Shown here: piece after piece, positions 47,201 to 59,102 of the stretch
Position numbering within the stretch: position 1 is the first letter of the stretch
How the letters are laid out: each line of letters starts with the position of its first letter
Assembly: GCA_914767715.1 (NCBI GenBank)
Contig: OU612067.1
Coordinates: 18,481,001-18,545,000 of the forward strand
From: Membranipora membranacea
Taxonomy: Eukaryota > Bryozoa > Gymnolaemata > Cheilostomatida > Membraniporidae
Direction of reading: 5' to 3'
Length of the DNA: 64,000 nt
Notes under the pieces: model-generated
Told to the model about the DNA's origin: nothing
The model's database searches: none
Seen by the model: only the letters and a program-made list of their open reading frames with translations
Translations under genes and position numbers: made by a program

Positions 47201-48723
47201 ATTGTACTTCAGGGTACCTGGCTCAAACTTCTTAGGCTTACGGAAGGTCTGTAATATCGAAATTATGGGACATTAGTTAGAGAACTGCATCTTGCAGCCA
47301 TCCTTGCTACATGCGACGCAATAGTGTGTTAAATCACTGATTCAGTGTTTCCATCAAGTGGTGCCAAACTAAGGAGTATTAGTGGTGACTGCTAACATCT
47401 CATCTACTGAGGGTCTCATGTTCAATGCAACACAAACATTGTCGGAAAACATATTATGGCATCGAACATATCGCAATGTTTGATGGTGTATTAGTTATCA
47501 AGATGCCGCTATGTACATCGCCAACATTCTCAGAGATGACAGATTTGCAGTCAAGAGAGAAACAGAATCTTAGATTGGCTCTCTTGACAATGTTGTTAAA
47601 TATAACACAGATCAAGGATACGAGATTGACAGAATTATACTACGTAAAACTCCACTGTGTGGTGATATAATAATATTGCTCTAAACTTCCTAAAATATAT
47701 AAGACAGCCAAGTTAAACCATCAATCGACACATGGAGAGGATCAGACTCATGTCCTCCTAGCCTGACTCCTCTGATTTACCAATGGAGCTAACCCTAATC
47801 CCAACCTCTTATAAGCCTCCGTCTAAGGAGTAATTCATTATTAGTCCGCTGGTTCATCTATGTTTATTTTGTTTTGGATGAGTATGATGGTGGCATATGA
47901 TATCTTGATCCTATCGACTCTTAACAATGATGATCTACCACTAAAGTCATGTTGTAGCCCTTGGCATCTATACTATATCATGTAGTCAGCAATAATATAT
48001 CCTCTTAATTGGCCATTGTTAACGCATCCAAACTGTCGGGTGCCAATACTTGCCTGCATATATTCTGTATGTGTTCCATTCCTTGAATCTTCGCCTTAAC
48101 AGAAACTATATTCCGCCATGGTTTGATGCTCAGTTTAGATGTAAGTCTTAATTCACCCAATAACACCGGTGAAATGTTCCTCTTTTTCAAGTCAATAAAT
48201 AAACCGATTAAACTGGGCCCTTGCCCAATCGATGAACTGATTACAAGATACCTAGGATGGGCGCACAAACCTTTGGGCTTGCACTTGCTGCAGCATGTCC
48301 TGTATTTGATCCCTAGGTTCACTTAACTTAGTCAGAAGTACTTTTTTGTGTGTTGGCTGGCTCTGATTGGTTGGGTTGGGGCCTACCTACTGTGACAAAT
48401 CCAAATTGGCTATGGGCATACCAAAGGACCTGTGTGGTTGATACAATGTTAGTATTACTTGCAGGTCCAGAGCAGATGGCTTATTAAGTTGCTACTTTTT
48501 TTAATTTATGATGATGTGATCATAATCATGCATTCATTGCATACATACATACTTACCAGTAAATAGTTTAATTAATAGATGATAGATATATAGGCCTAAT
48601 TAAAATTTACACAACCCTTGACAACATCCTAAATAATAAACTTGATCCAAAAGGCACAGGCTTAAGTATCAAAACACAGCATACCTTATCTCGAGAAAAG
48701 AAGGAGCTAAAATTGCTGGCCAT
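44252..48723 (-). CDS. MOB3: MOB3-type MOB kinase activator
   Basis: Seven exons on the minus strand: 48723-48685, 47248-47098, 45880-45787, 45450-45317, 45043-44928, 44711-44625, 44281-44252. All introns are GT-AG and the frame holds, giving 216 aa (human MOB3 proteins are about 217). The N-terminus [21 protein letters not shown] and motifs [65 protein letters not shown] and [15 protein letters not shown] are typical of the family. The zinc ligands of MOB proteins are present as Cys82, Cys87, His164 and His169. MOB proteins are adaptors and activators of NDR/LATS-type kinases in Hippo-like signalling; MOB3 members bind MST1 rather than LATS (established knowledge). The C-terminus [14 protein letters not shown] and RDMTERLCR is MOB3-like, which separates it from MOB1. 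The start codon is 99 bp from that of the divergent HSDL1. Confidence 0.95.
46690..46896 (-). other. Small ORF with one hydrophobic segment, in MOB3 intron 2
   Basis: 68 codons starting [18 protein letters not shown], followed by a strongly hydrophobic stretch [17 protein letters not shown] (residues ~30-46) that could span a membrane. It is on the same strand as MOB3, inside its second intron. It matches no family I know and could be chance or an exon of an unrecognised nested gene. Confidence 0.2.
48005..48322 (-). other. Unrecognised 105-codon ORF in MOB3 intron 1
   Basis: The frame begins [18 protein letters not shown], cysteine-rich at the start ([11 protein letters not shown]), then [19 protein letters not shown]. 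It looks more protein-like than a random frame, but there is no family match, no visible splice structure and no link to the MOB3 frame. It may be a fragment of an old repeat or a retrocopied exon. Confidence 0.25.
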
Positions 48724-48822
48724 TCCTGTGACTGTGAGTGAAATATAGCTCTTCCACAATTCTTTAATTTTAGTGAGCTGCTCTTTTCAAATGGAGGTAG
48801 TAATTGGTAATTTACTTCCGGC
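48724..48822. promoter_or_regulatory. Bidirectional promoter between MOB3 and HSDL1
   Basis: The two start codons face away from each other with only 99 bp between them, so both 5' UTRs and core promoters must lie here or overlap the genes. ACTTCCGG at 48814-48821, just before the HSDL1 ATG, is a consensus ETS/GABP site, often found in bidirectional housekeeping promoters. ATTGGT at 48803 is an inverted CCAAT core. There is no clear TATA box. Confidence 0.7.
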
Positions 48823-51800
48823 ATGAATGCTGACAGCTTTGAATTTTTGAGCAAGTACTTGTTGCAGAATATACAAGAGATTAATGATGCTCTTGCAATA
48901 GTAGGACTATACTATGCATTAAGGTCATGTGGGAAATTAGTCTATCATGTTGGTGATTTTACTAGCACCCACATTGTCTCAAGATATGGCTCTCGAAATT
49001 TTATAGATTTATATGGTGGTGAGTGGGCAGGTGAGTCAGTTGTTGTTGTTGTTGTGCAGGAGTAGCATTGGTATAGATATGCGCACTACTTATTCTTAAC
49101 AGCCTCCCACTAGTAACCCAAGAGTAATGTTGCAGCTATTGCTGTTACATGTATGTCAAACCCAGAGTTCCTTGTAATGTATTGCTCAACACTTGAACCA
49201 AGTGTAAATGGGAGCTTGGCAACATTTTGATCTAGTCAGTGCCTCACTCAGTCCAGTCTGGAGTAGCCTTATCACAAAGGGGCGTTTGAGGTAAGGCTAG
49301 TTTGGAGTTCCTGTGTATTGGGCTTGTTTTCTCCAAGGAAAGAAATAAACAACAAAAAGTCAGGGAAACAAGAAGTGAGTCAATTCACTGCATGATTTGT
49401 TTATAATCTCAGTACTACGTTACTTCATAAGTCTTACGATGTTAATGGCGTAATTGGTTTATTCTCTTGTTTTAGTGGTAACAGGCAGTTCAGATGGTAT
49501 TGGTCGGGCATACGCAGAGGAGCTCGCACAAAGGGGTCTTAACCTAATACTTATCAGCAGAGATGTAAAGAAACTGCAAGAGACTGCCATCCAGCTAAGT
49601 AAGTCGAATATACTAAAAGGTTACATGTTTACATTACATTTACAGTATAGTTGGATCTTATGTAGCATGAAGATTCAGCTTTACTAATCTCAGTCATTTG
49701 CTCATTTACTTAAAATGATAATTTAATTGTGCTGTCTAGCGGTTTTATTCACTTTTTTCAATCTGCCAATTTAGTGGTCCAAAAAGTAAAAAACAAAATC
49801 AAACTAATGCAATTTATACATTATTGTGACAAATATTAGTAGAGGTAATAATAATATACCAATAGTGCATTTTCACATCACAGTGCCTGATCTCAACATC
49901 TGAAATGTGAAACTATATAGCTGCTTAATGTAAATGTTAATCACGGAAATAAAAGTGGTAACACATTCCCATTTACTCTTGCAAACTTTATGATTTGGAA
50001 TTTACAATAGACCTTTACAAAGTCGTTTCAAAATCATTGAGTTAGCTCACTCTGTCCTGGGACCTGGGAACCTTCGATCATAATCGTTAATCTGTCAAAA
50101 ACTACAACTGGTACAATATTTGAGAGTTAGCTGCTCTTTGAATATACCGATCAAGGAGCGGCTAACTCTCAAGTATAGCCATGATAACACCAATGATCTC
50201 CCTCCCTCCCTTCATTGACAACACACTCCCTGATAACATGTCCATCATAAAATGCAAAGTTTTAGTGCCTATACCTATTAGATTATTGAATTAGCTCAAT
50301 TCTTATTTCATAGATGAGAAATACGAGGTCGAGGTAGATTTCATCAGTCTCACATTCGACGGAGATGTCTCCAAATATGCACAGCTGAAAACCGCCCTTG
50401 GTCAGCGAGAAATCGGTATACTGGTTAATAATGTTGGAGTGATGTATGATTACCCGTCATACTTCCTGGATGTACCTACAGAGGTATGACAGAAGTCATA
50501 TTTGTAGATGCCTAATAATAAGTGTCTGATTCATCTATTTTAAGTCTTTCTCTTGTACAGTAAATATTCGGTTAGTGTTACCTGTTAGCTGCAGAGTATA
50601 ATTGCTGTTTCTGATATTATTTTCAGAGGCTATGGGAGCTATTCAATGTAAATGTTGCTGCTACAACTATGGTAAGTGCACCTACAAGTAGATTGCACAT
50701 CAGCCTGCTTACAGATTGTTACCAGTTGTGAGATGAAATATTAAAAGGAATTTACATGAACGACTGAATACTTATAAGGATACATGATGGCTATTTTGGT
50801 TTTCAAATTTAGATGACACATCTAGTGTTACCTCAGATGGTTGAGCGGAAGAAGGGAGCGATAGTTAATGTGTCTGCTGGTGGGTGTACACGCCCCACCC
50901 CGCAGATGGGTGTCTACTCAGCAACCAAGGTTTGTCAATCACTTTCTAAGCTCACAGTCTTGAATTTTCACACTGACATGTTTATGCACTATCAACATAT
51001 AAATACAAATATCACTTATCTTAAAACAGTTAATGCCAATAACTATTGATAAATCTAAGATTCATCACCGAAATACATTACTTTCTTGGTATTCCAGGCT
51101 TATGTGGATTTATTCTCGCGGTCCCTCCAGTATGAATACAAGCAGCATGGTATTACAGTTCAATGTCTTATGCCTCTCTATGTGGCCACTCGTATGCAGA
51201 AATTTAGCCGAACATTTTCTAACCCGAGTGTGCATATTCCAACCGCAGAGAAATACGCTTCACATGCAGTGAGAACACTCGGTTACAGCAACAGAACTGC
51301 AGGATACTGGGCTCATACTATACAAGTAAGAGATCAGATAATATTCTCAACAGTAGGTGGTCAGAGGGTTCAAATGATAGTATAAGAAATTTGCTAAAAT
51401 AATAACTGCTCGAACTATACCTCCGTACCATCCACTCTATTAATAACAACCCTTAAAATGTTAGGGCAAGCATAAGATCAGTCCCTAGGATATTATCATA
51501 CCATAGCCTGTGGAAATTAACCTTTTACATATCATACATGACATTGTGAAAATATTGAGGCCGCAGGCTTCCTATGATATGATAGATATTACAGACAACA
51601 AAATAATTAAACTGGTAATCCATGTTCCATGTTGAACAGACGCGATAACTTTGTCCCCATTATAAATAAGCTCAGGTTCTGGAGGGAAAAGATATACATG
51701 ACTTTGAATATGATTCTCTGATTTTACCTAAGATTCTTTGTTTGTCAGAGTTGGATAGTCTGGTTTGTCCCAGAGAGAATGTGGTTATGGGCAGCTAACA

Positions 51801-51886
51801 GGCTCAATACCGCCCTGAGACGTCAGGCACAAGACAGGCTTCGCTCACGATCATTCAGGAGCATGGGTGACTTGGACAATAGCTAA
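48823..51886 (+). CDS. HSDL1: HSDL1-like short-chain dehydrogenase/reductase
   Basis: Seven exons: 48823-49030, 49476-49598, 50314-50483, 50627-50671, 50813-50929, 51098-51325, 51749-51886; all GT-AG, 342 aa (human HSDL1 is 330). The N-terminal helix region [15 protein letters not shown] precedes a Rossmann fold with TGSSDGIG (72-79, cofactor loop), [14 protein letters not shown] (149-152), catalytic-type Ser203 and YSATK (Tyr217, Lys221), then [23 protein letters not shown] and a basic tail [12 protein letters not shown]. The order and flanking motifs fit HSDL1 (17-beta-HSD12-related family). Human HSDL1 is called inactive because its active-site Tyr is Phe (recalled); here the Tyr is kept, so activity is possible. 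The substrate is not predictable. VLC 3-oxoacyl-CoA reductase (HSD17B12) is the alternative assignment. Confidence 0.93.
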
Positions 51887-52233
51887 CTTTGTCTGCGATA
51901 TCCCAAGATGATTTTTACTTTTCATAATTTGTCACGCCAAGGAGTAAGATCTACACCTCCTATCATAGCTCCCTAGCGAAACTTAGTTATTTTGTCAAAT
52001 ATTCAATTTTCAAAATGAAAATTTTTTCTAGTTAGTCTTTCAATTTGAAATTCTTCATTGACCAAAGTTATGCAATGAAACAGTTGATGATTCAGGATAA
52101 TTTACTTCACGGATGCACTTGACTTCTGTTAACATATCTGCTTTGCATACTTTTTGGCCCAACTACTGCATATTATAATGATTATGCTCAATTCGTGGTC
52201 AGTCAGTTTTATGCTGATTGTTGCTCATAACCT

Positions 52234-52239
52234 AATAAA
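52234..52239 (+). terminator. Poly(A) signal AATAAA for HSDL1
   Basis: AATAAA lies 348 bp after the HSDL1 stop codon and before the converging CARF-like gene (stop at 52604). It is the best candidate on the plus strand. The CARF-like gene has no AATAAA close by; a minus-strand ATTAAA (plus 52390-52395) is a possible variant. Confidence 0.6.
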
Positions 52240-52603
52240 CTCATTTATGATTGACACAGTAGCTGATATGATTTTGTTGGAATTTGGAGTTGTCCTCTCT
52301 AAGGTTTTATAGACGACCATAAACAGACGAAGTAGTTCTATGTTCATAAAGAGATGACAGACTACTTACATCCCAAATGATTTGCGACATTTAATCAACA
52401 TATATGCTGAGAATAATAATGGCAGGGCAATGTTTTTGCAACTTCAAATTATACCCAGAGCATACAAGTTCTGATTTCAAGGATATGTTTTGAGGCTTAT
52501 GGCAATTTCAATCACCATATTTTGTTTGTGCAACATATTATAATTATTAGGAAATATAAGAACATCAAGTTGCATAATTGATGGTATAACAAACACACAT
52601 GGA

Positions 52604-55600
52604 TTATTGATGTGTGAGGTAATATGATAAGGTTGAGTCACTAACAGCTAAGCTTAGTTCAGTATCTAGTTTGTGAGAACTCGTCTTACGCCGTTTTATT
52701 TGTTGGGGTCCAGTTGACATCACTACATGATGCTGGCTACTGTGATGGTCATGATGAGCTACTTGTAATGTTTGTTGGTGGTGATGTTGTGCCACAACAA
52801 TATCAGAATAGCCCTGACTCTCCACAATCTCATCCATAAAACTGAGTTTGTTTGTGGCCACTTGTGTTTCATCGAGTTGCTGTTGATGATCTGTGACAGC
52901 CTGTGCTACCTCGTACATAGTCACCTGTTCTGGTATTTCTCTTTCTATTCGTGTCTGTAGCCAGTGTAAGCGCTCTCTTTCATCCATAGCCCTCCATGAG
53001 TCAACAAAACAGGTGACAGCCTTACTGTAAACTTCGGGACACTGTTTCACACTATCCAACAGCGTTGTTTCTATTCCTTTAACAAACAGAAAGGTGTTTG
53101 TTGTGAAACTATAAAAATGACCCTAGTGCAAAGCATTTCATATGTATGATAATAATAAGTTTAGTATACTGGAATTTGGACTAGATCTTAAACAAGAGTA
53201 GTAAATTTCATGAGGACTGATATACCTTCTATTGCCACTTCTCGTATTCGCTCTTTCTTTCCTTTACCGTTTCTACCAGCAGAATTGTCCCTATTGGTAA
53301 TAAGAGATGAGGAAATGGTTTGTAACAAATACAACGTAGCAACTTCTCAATACTGCAAACATGTGCAAAACAAAAAAATGAAGAATGAAATGAAGCACAG
53401 AGAAATAATATTTCTCATGTTTTTCTATCTTGAAAATACCTGTAACCTAACCACTATCAGCAGTAGTTTTTAGAAAATTTAGGACACAACAGTACAAGTT
53501 ATGTCTATGGTGAATATCTAAGCAAAGACTTTTTCTTTCTATATGCAAATTTCAATCCCTTTGTGATATATTTTTGATCATCTGTCTTATTTGGCTAAGT
53601 TTGGGCTGAGTCAGCTTAGCCACTAAGCCAAATAAGACAGGCTGTCCTCACTATAGAGTAATGCTGCCATTGAGAAACATGAAAGAATAATTACACAATG
53701 CATTGAAGTTTGCAATTGGAGAGCAAGAAATATTTTCCATAAATAGAGCGTAGAGCTCAAATAACCTGATCCTTAGTAGTATCAACCAACTTACTCTTGT
53801 TCATCCACAGGTAGGAACTCTTTGAGTGAACTCACCCCCCTTAGACCTTTATTCCAGGGTACTTTAGGTGCCGATGATTTTGGGGGTCTCATCAGCTTGC
53901 CGTAGACACTCTTAGAGTATTCCCTCCATACACTAAAAGCATAAACTAATTTGTCAATGAGATAATAAGTGTATGCGGAAGCTGACCTTGCTGCCTGTTT
54001 ATAATAATAGCTAACCACCAACTTTGGAAGCAAACAAAGCGTTGAAAGTGTTGTAAACAGAATGTCATTGCTGCGGGCAAAAATTAGTTTTAAAAGAGTA
54101 TTTGTACTATACAGCAGTGGAGAGTTGAGGCTTTTAAAGCAATGCGTGCCACGATAGAAGCTTTCTCAACGCCAAACTTGGTGTCAATAAATTCCTAGCA
54201 TTCAGGTATTCTCTTTAACACTAGCTTACTTGTAGAAGTAGCTCCTGTTAGGTGCTATACTTCTGTTTCCTTGTATCTGATCATATCTCTCTCCATATAA
54301 ACCCTTCAGATCATCAAAGTATAGAGTGTAAGCATCACTTACTCCTTTACCCTACAGTATAAACGCAAATCATACTTTGGATATCCTGTTTAACTGTTTA
54401 ATACAAATACTTGCGCGGAGTAATATGAGAGATTGAAAGCTACGGGTATCACAGATTGGAAAGTTAGACACGCTTATTTTTTTCTACGAATTAGACTTAG
54501 AGTGATTAAATCGTTCACATGGTTCCACACAAGCATAAACAAAATAAACACTAAACTAATAATAGTAATGTGAAGCCCTAAGCTGTTAGTAAGCTCACAA
54601 AGGGTATCACTCATGATGTGTCTTGTACATCCTCTTGAGCACAAGGCCTGCACAAATCAAACTAAAGCTTTGCTAGTTCCAGCAGCGAGAGCTAAGCTTT
54701 AATTCATAATTTGGTAACTATAAGAAGTTTCAAATACCTCTCTAAACATTTGCAGAATTTTATCTTTGATATCTTTCTTGACAGAGTAGTGTTTGGCACT
54801 TTCCTCCACAGTGTGATTATGAGTTATACGATATCTTACTCTACATCTGAATCGCTGACGTATATCTCTGTCAGCCACCCTAAAGTCAGTTACCAATATT
54901 AAACTACCTGAATTCACTTGAGACATAGCATAAGGCCGCTCATGTCTGAGTTCTGATTATAAATATGTTTTGCGCATATACAAACTGTACAGGCACCTTA
55001 TTTTCACTTGTTCTTGATGAATAAAGGCAATTTCAGAAAATAGGAGCACTACTGTGGAGCATGTGCTATTGTAATTATATCCCTGGATTTTAAGAGAAGC
55101 CACGCTTGAGACGCACCTGTAGCCCATCTCCCAGGACTATCCTACAGGCACAGTTGTTCTCAAAATCTGAAATGAGGGAGACATGTTTATAGTAAGGATC
55201 ACAGCTTACCCTCGACTCAGCGATTCAGGTCCGATATTTATTACGAGTCTGCTTTCACAGCCGAGGTTTTTTCCTTTCAGTGTTAGGGTCTTGCGTCCTT
55301 GATTCATATGACATCGATATAAATACTAAAGAATAGCAAAAAAAAGGGAAATAGTCAGGACAACGTGCATGGGCATGTGTGATTAAAATTCTTTTTCAGA
55401 TGAAATCTTACATACATGCCCAACCGGATAAGTATTATCACCTGGTTTCTGATGCTGATATTATCAGAACCAAACTCTGTTCAGTAGAAAACGAAATCAA
55501 TTAATAGTGTTTCAGAGTTGTTGAGTTGAACACTGTATAACTCATTTTCCTCAAAAATATCGCATAGCATATACTATGTATTCCAACACGTATTACATAC

Positions 55601-58437
55601 ACTTTGTTTCGGCTGAATACCCACATACATACCCTGTATGTATTGTCTTTCTGAGGTTTGTATGTCTTCCAAACTTTATATTGAGTATGAGATAAATCAC
55701 CGACCACATCTATCCACTCTTTGATGAGTTTTTTTGTCTCAATACCTCTGACTCTGAATTCTATAGTGTCGTTCTCCTTGCAGTGTGAAACAAACTTGTA
55801 ACTATATTTACTTGACAAAGGAAGATATTGCTGAAAAATAAACAGGCATACATTGGCAATTTGCTTTCCCATCACAACTCTTACAAAAGTCCATCATCAA
55901 ATGACCGAATTGAGATATATATTACTACCACAAAGGCATTTACTCCTTGTCGATTCCCTATACTCAGCCAAAGTCTAAATCAAAGTGTTTATCAGCCCAT
56001 GTGATTACACTCTATGATAGGGAAAGGAAACATCATTACCTTTTTGAAAGCATCAAAGTCGTAGCAGTCGTCTTCAGTAGTTTGAGTATCACGGCTATTA
56101 TTACTTAGAGAATGTAAAGCTCCATATGAATTCCCAGAACTGTATACTCGGCACACATCCTTATCATATATAGTGCGAGGCTCTACAGAGTAAACAAGCA
56201 CATTGTGAGTTATATCATGTTATAAGATATAAATCATGTCATATTTTTTGACGAGAAGAAAAACAAAAAAAAAAGAATTTAAAGCCACAATCCTTGATCC
56301 TGGAATAATACGGTTGTTATCTCCTCTACAGGGGCTGTTTGAATTTGAATTCGGTTACCTGTTAAAGAAGCACAAAGGATAAAACATCTGTTCTCGCCTT
56401 GACGAAAAGATTCATACCAGACTTAGGTAGGATATTACTGAGTGATTTCCAGGGTTTGAATCCTTAGGCTTACTTATTTAACCAAGAAACAAGAACACAA
56501 TTGATCACCCTTTGATAATCTCCCCTGTAAAAGATACACAATTACTCTCGGCCAGACACGCAGACTACTTACTCTCAGCTAACACAAACTTAATTGTGTT
56601 ATCAGACTGTCTCTGCATTATCACTTCCTGCACTGCACCTGCAGGCTTTGACTGTACGTGACTTAGGGATGTCGCTGTAGCAGGTACAATCTCTACTGGT
56701 ATATTATTATCAGTGGAAATCCCCACAGTCTGCAACAGAGAGGAACAACTCATGTAATAAGGAGAAATATAAGCCTGTACAAACTAATGTCATTTACTAT
56801 TTATGGCATATACAGGATTTGTTTTGTCCAAAGGGTCTTGATAGAATATCTTTCTAGAGGTGTCAGTCTAATTTAGAAAACTGCCACAAAGTTCATTAAC
56901 TCTAGAATAATACCGAGACCTGATTCTTTCACAATCACATAATAATGTGTATAATCAAAATATTTGACAAACAATAACAATGGATCGGAAAAAAAATTCA
57001 TTCCTAACTTACACGCTTTAGACTGTTCGCTGTAGATGGCTGCTTAGGCTTGAAAGAAGTTACTACATTCGGCGTCTCAAATTGCACCACATCGGCATTT
57101 AGCTACAAAACAATACTACCAATAATCTCAAACCCTGGTAAATACTACAAAAACTGCTTGCAAATTGTTCTCAACATGTCAGGATAACTCAACAGTATTA
57201 CATAAAGCAGCACTCACAGATTTGTTGAATATGACAGTGGCTGGTTCTCCATTTATTCTCATTGACGCTCCAGACATAAATATCTTCATATCAGATGATG
57301 CACCTTCCCCTCCTCCTCCTACCCCACCTTTAACTATCATAGTGAGCTCCCGTGCAGAGAGGGCAGGTATGTCCACAGATACTGTCCGCGCACAATGAGT
57401 TTTATTGTTTTTATTTGTGGATGATTTTGACTTGACAGGAGGCTTCACAATGATGACTTTAGGCATAGATAACTGAGTGGGTGGTATAGAGACACAGTCT
57501 AATATATGTGATGTAGAGGGTACTACCGCTGGTTCTGTATTACCTGGCTGAGTATAATATGTGGATGTGTTCACTGTAGACGTTATTGTCATTGTAGGAG
57601 TACTGACTGCTGCTGCTGGTATTGAGCTGAGAGAACAGCTTGGTATGTATGATGATGATGTACTGGTCGATGGTTTCACTATAAAGTCATCAGGTGATAT
57701 GATGCTGACGTCATCATGACATGGACTGTCCGCCACAGTGTGGTGGACAAGGTTAGGAGCTGATATGTCAGATGGATAACTTGGTAACATGTTAACCTGA
57801 TAGAGACTGGCAGGAATCACCTGAAGGCAATAAAGAAATCATAATAATGTGTGTCGAGTACACAATTCTAGCCATGTGCACTGTGTATATCATGATGGGA
57901 CTTTCTATCTAGCTATGTTTCAGTTTATCATGATAGGACTCTCTGTTATCTTATTTTGATTGTAGCTCAGAGGTGGAACATTTGCAACGAATTAAAAATC
58001 TCAAGGAGCCATAAGCTGAGAACTTTATTAGTCAGCAATGCAGAAGAGTGAGCATAATATGATCACTCTTCTGAATTGCAGACTAATCAATTTTTAATTT
58101 TACCTGAACTTTTATGACATTCAGAAATGAGAAATGGTGTCGACGTTCTCTTGGTAGTAGAATTCTACTACCAAGAGAACGTGGACATCATTTCTCATTT
58201 CTTAATGTCATAAAAGTTGAGGTAAAATTAAAAATTTAGTGTTCCTTATCCTCCGGTGCTGAATTTATTCCAAGCAATCCTGAGAATAACAATTGGGTCT
58301 GTGAGAAAAGCTTATGCATGTATCCAAACAACTCTCACCTGCGAGGAAATAGTCTGGGTTTCAGATAGCAAGAGCTCAGCTTCCTGAAAATCTGTCACAG
58401 CCCTTGTAGCACTTGTGATCCCAAGTGGAAGATCCAT
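52604..58437 (-). CDS. CARF/ALS2CR8-like zinc-binding transcription factor
   Basis: Twelve minus-strand exons: 58437-58339, 57820-57218, 57102-57013, 56729-56573, 56182-56040, 55830-55633, 55325-55210, 54879-54738, 54351-54230, 53932-53795, 53290-53226, 53076-52604; all GT-AG and in frame, 781 aa. Residues 1-360 are Ser/Thr/Pro-rich with a glycine run, likely disordered or an activation region. From 365 comes a conserved DNA-binding type module: KEWIDVVGDLSHTQYKVWKTY, YLYRCHMNQGRK (Cys435), NLGCESRLVINI (Cys453), YRITHNHTV (His489, His491), then GKGVSDAYTLYFDDLKGLYG and NRSIAPNRSYFY. This C-C-H-x-H layout and the following helical box are typical of ALS2CR8/CARF domain proteins. The C-terminus is His/Gln-rich and ends in a KRRKTSS basic patch. 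Human CARF (about 725 aa) is a calcium-responsive activator; function here is inferred only. Confidence 0.8.
53582..53640. repeat. Hairpin in CARF-like intron 10
   Basis: CTGTCTTATTTGGCT and its exact complement AGCCAAATAAGACAG enclose 29 bases that hold a second small inverted pair (GGCTGAG and CAGCTTAGCC). Likely a minute MITE remnant; no flanking duplication found. Confidence 0.8.
58027..58236. repeat. Two adjacent hairpins in CARF-like intron 1
   Basis: 58027-58087 is an inverted repeat (ATTAGTCAGCAATGCAGAAG with its near-complement). 58089-58236 is a second with ~72-bp arms (AATTTTTAATTTTACCTGAA; centre GTAGAATTCTAC at about 58163) and few mismatches. Probably two non-autonomous inverted-repeat elements side by side. 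Confidence 0.88.
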
Positions 58438-58739
58438 GATATCTGTATCAACATCACAATAAAAGTCACTTCATTCTTAGACAGAAAACAGACCAATACA
58501 CTATTGTATTGACCTCTTTTTGCATAGGCAGCGTGCAATTTCTCTGCTTGGTTATACCAACCTCCCTCGTTATACCCTGTGCACGGGAATTTTTGGTCAA
58601 CCAATATGAAGCAAACATAGATAGATATAATACATCTGTTGGTATGTATAATACGTCTATATACACATAACATAGATAGGGAAATAATCAGTATTAAGTT
58701 GATTGTCATCGGATCCTTTATGAAATGTATTAGAAGCAG

Positions 58740-59102
58740 GTGACTTGTGAAATGCGAATGCTAAGATACTGCATGGGGATAAGCTTAGAGGAACATCGAA
58801 AGAATGAAGAGATAACAGCCGAAGCAAATATAATGCCAATCAGGGATGTCATGAGGAAAAAGAGACTAGAATGGTATGGTCACGTTTGTGGACGTGAGAG
58901 TGATGAAGATATCAGGAGAGTGTACGCGATGAGGGTAGAGGGAAGCAGAGGGCAGCGCTGGAGTGACACAATCAATGCCGACCTTCGCTGTCTAGATCTA
59001 GAACGAGGTGACACGAGTGACCGAATAAGGTGGAGAAGTCTGGTGGAACTAGGAGTCAGGCAAAAACCCGTCACCCGATCAGCACATGGCGGGGAAAGAT
59101 GA
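58740..59102 (+). pseudogene. RTE-type LINE, 3' coding fragment
   Basis: The plus frame gives CEMRMLRYCMGISLEEHRKN, KKRLEWYGHVCGRE and GQRWSDTINADLRCLDL: the C-terminal part of the LINE ORF. It corresponds to the end of the 28100-30625 element (CEMRMLRYCLGISLEEHRTN), so both belong to one family. Strongly 5'-truncated, as usual for LINE insertions. The frame is still open to a stop at 59100. It lies just upstream of the CARF-like gene, in opposite orientation. Confidence 0.85.

Noticed and set aside
53210..53473. 87-codon plus ORF (MRTDIPSIATSRIR...)
   Set aside because: Antisense shadow of CARF-like exon 11.
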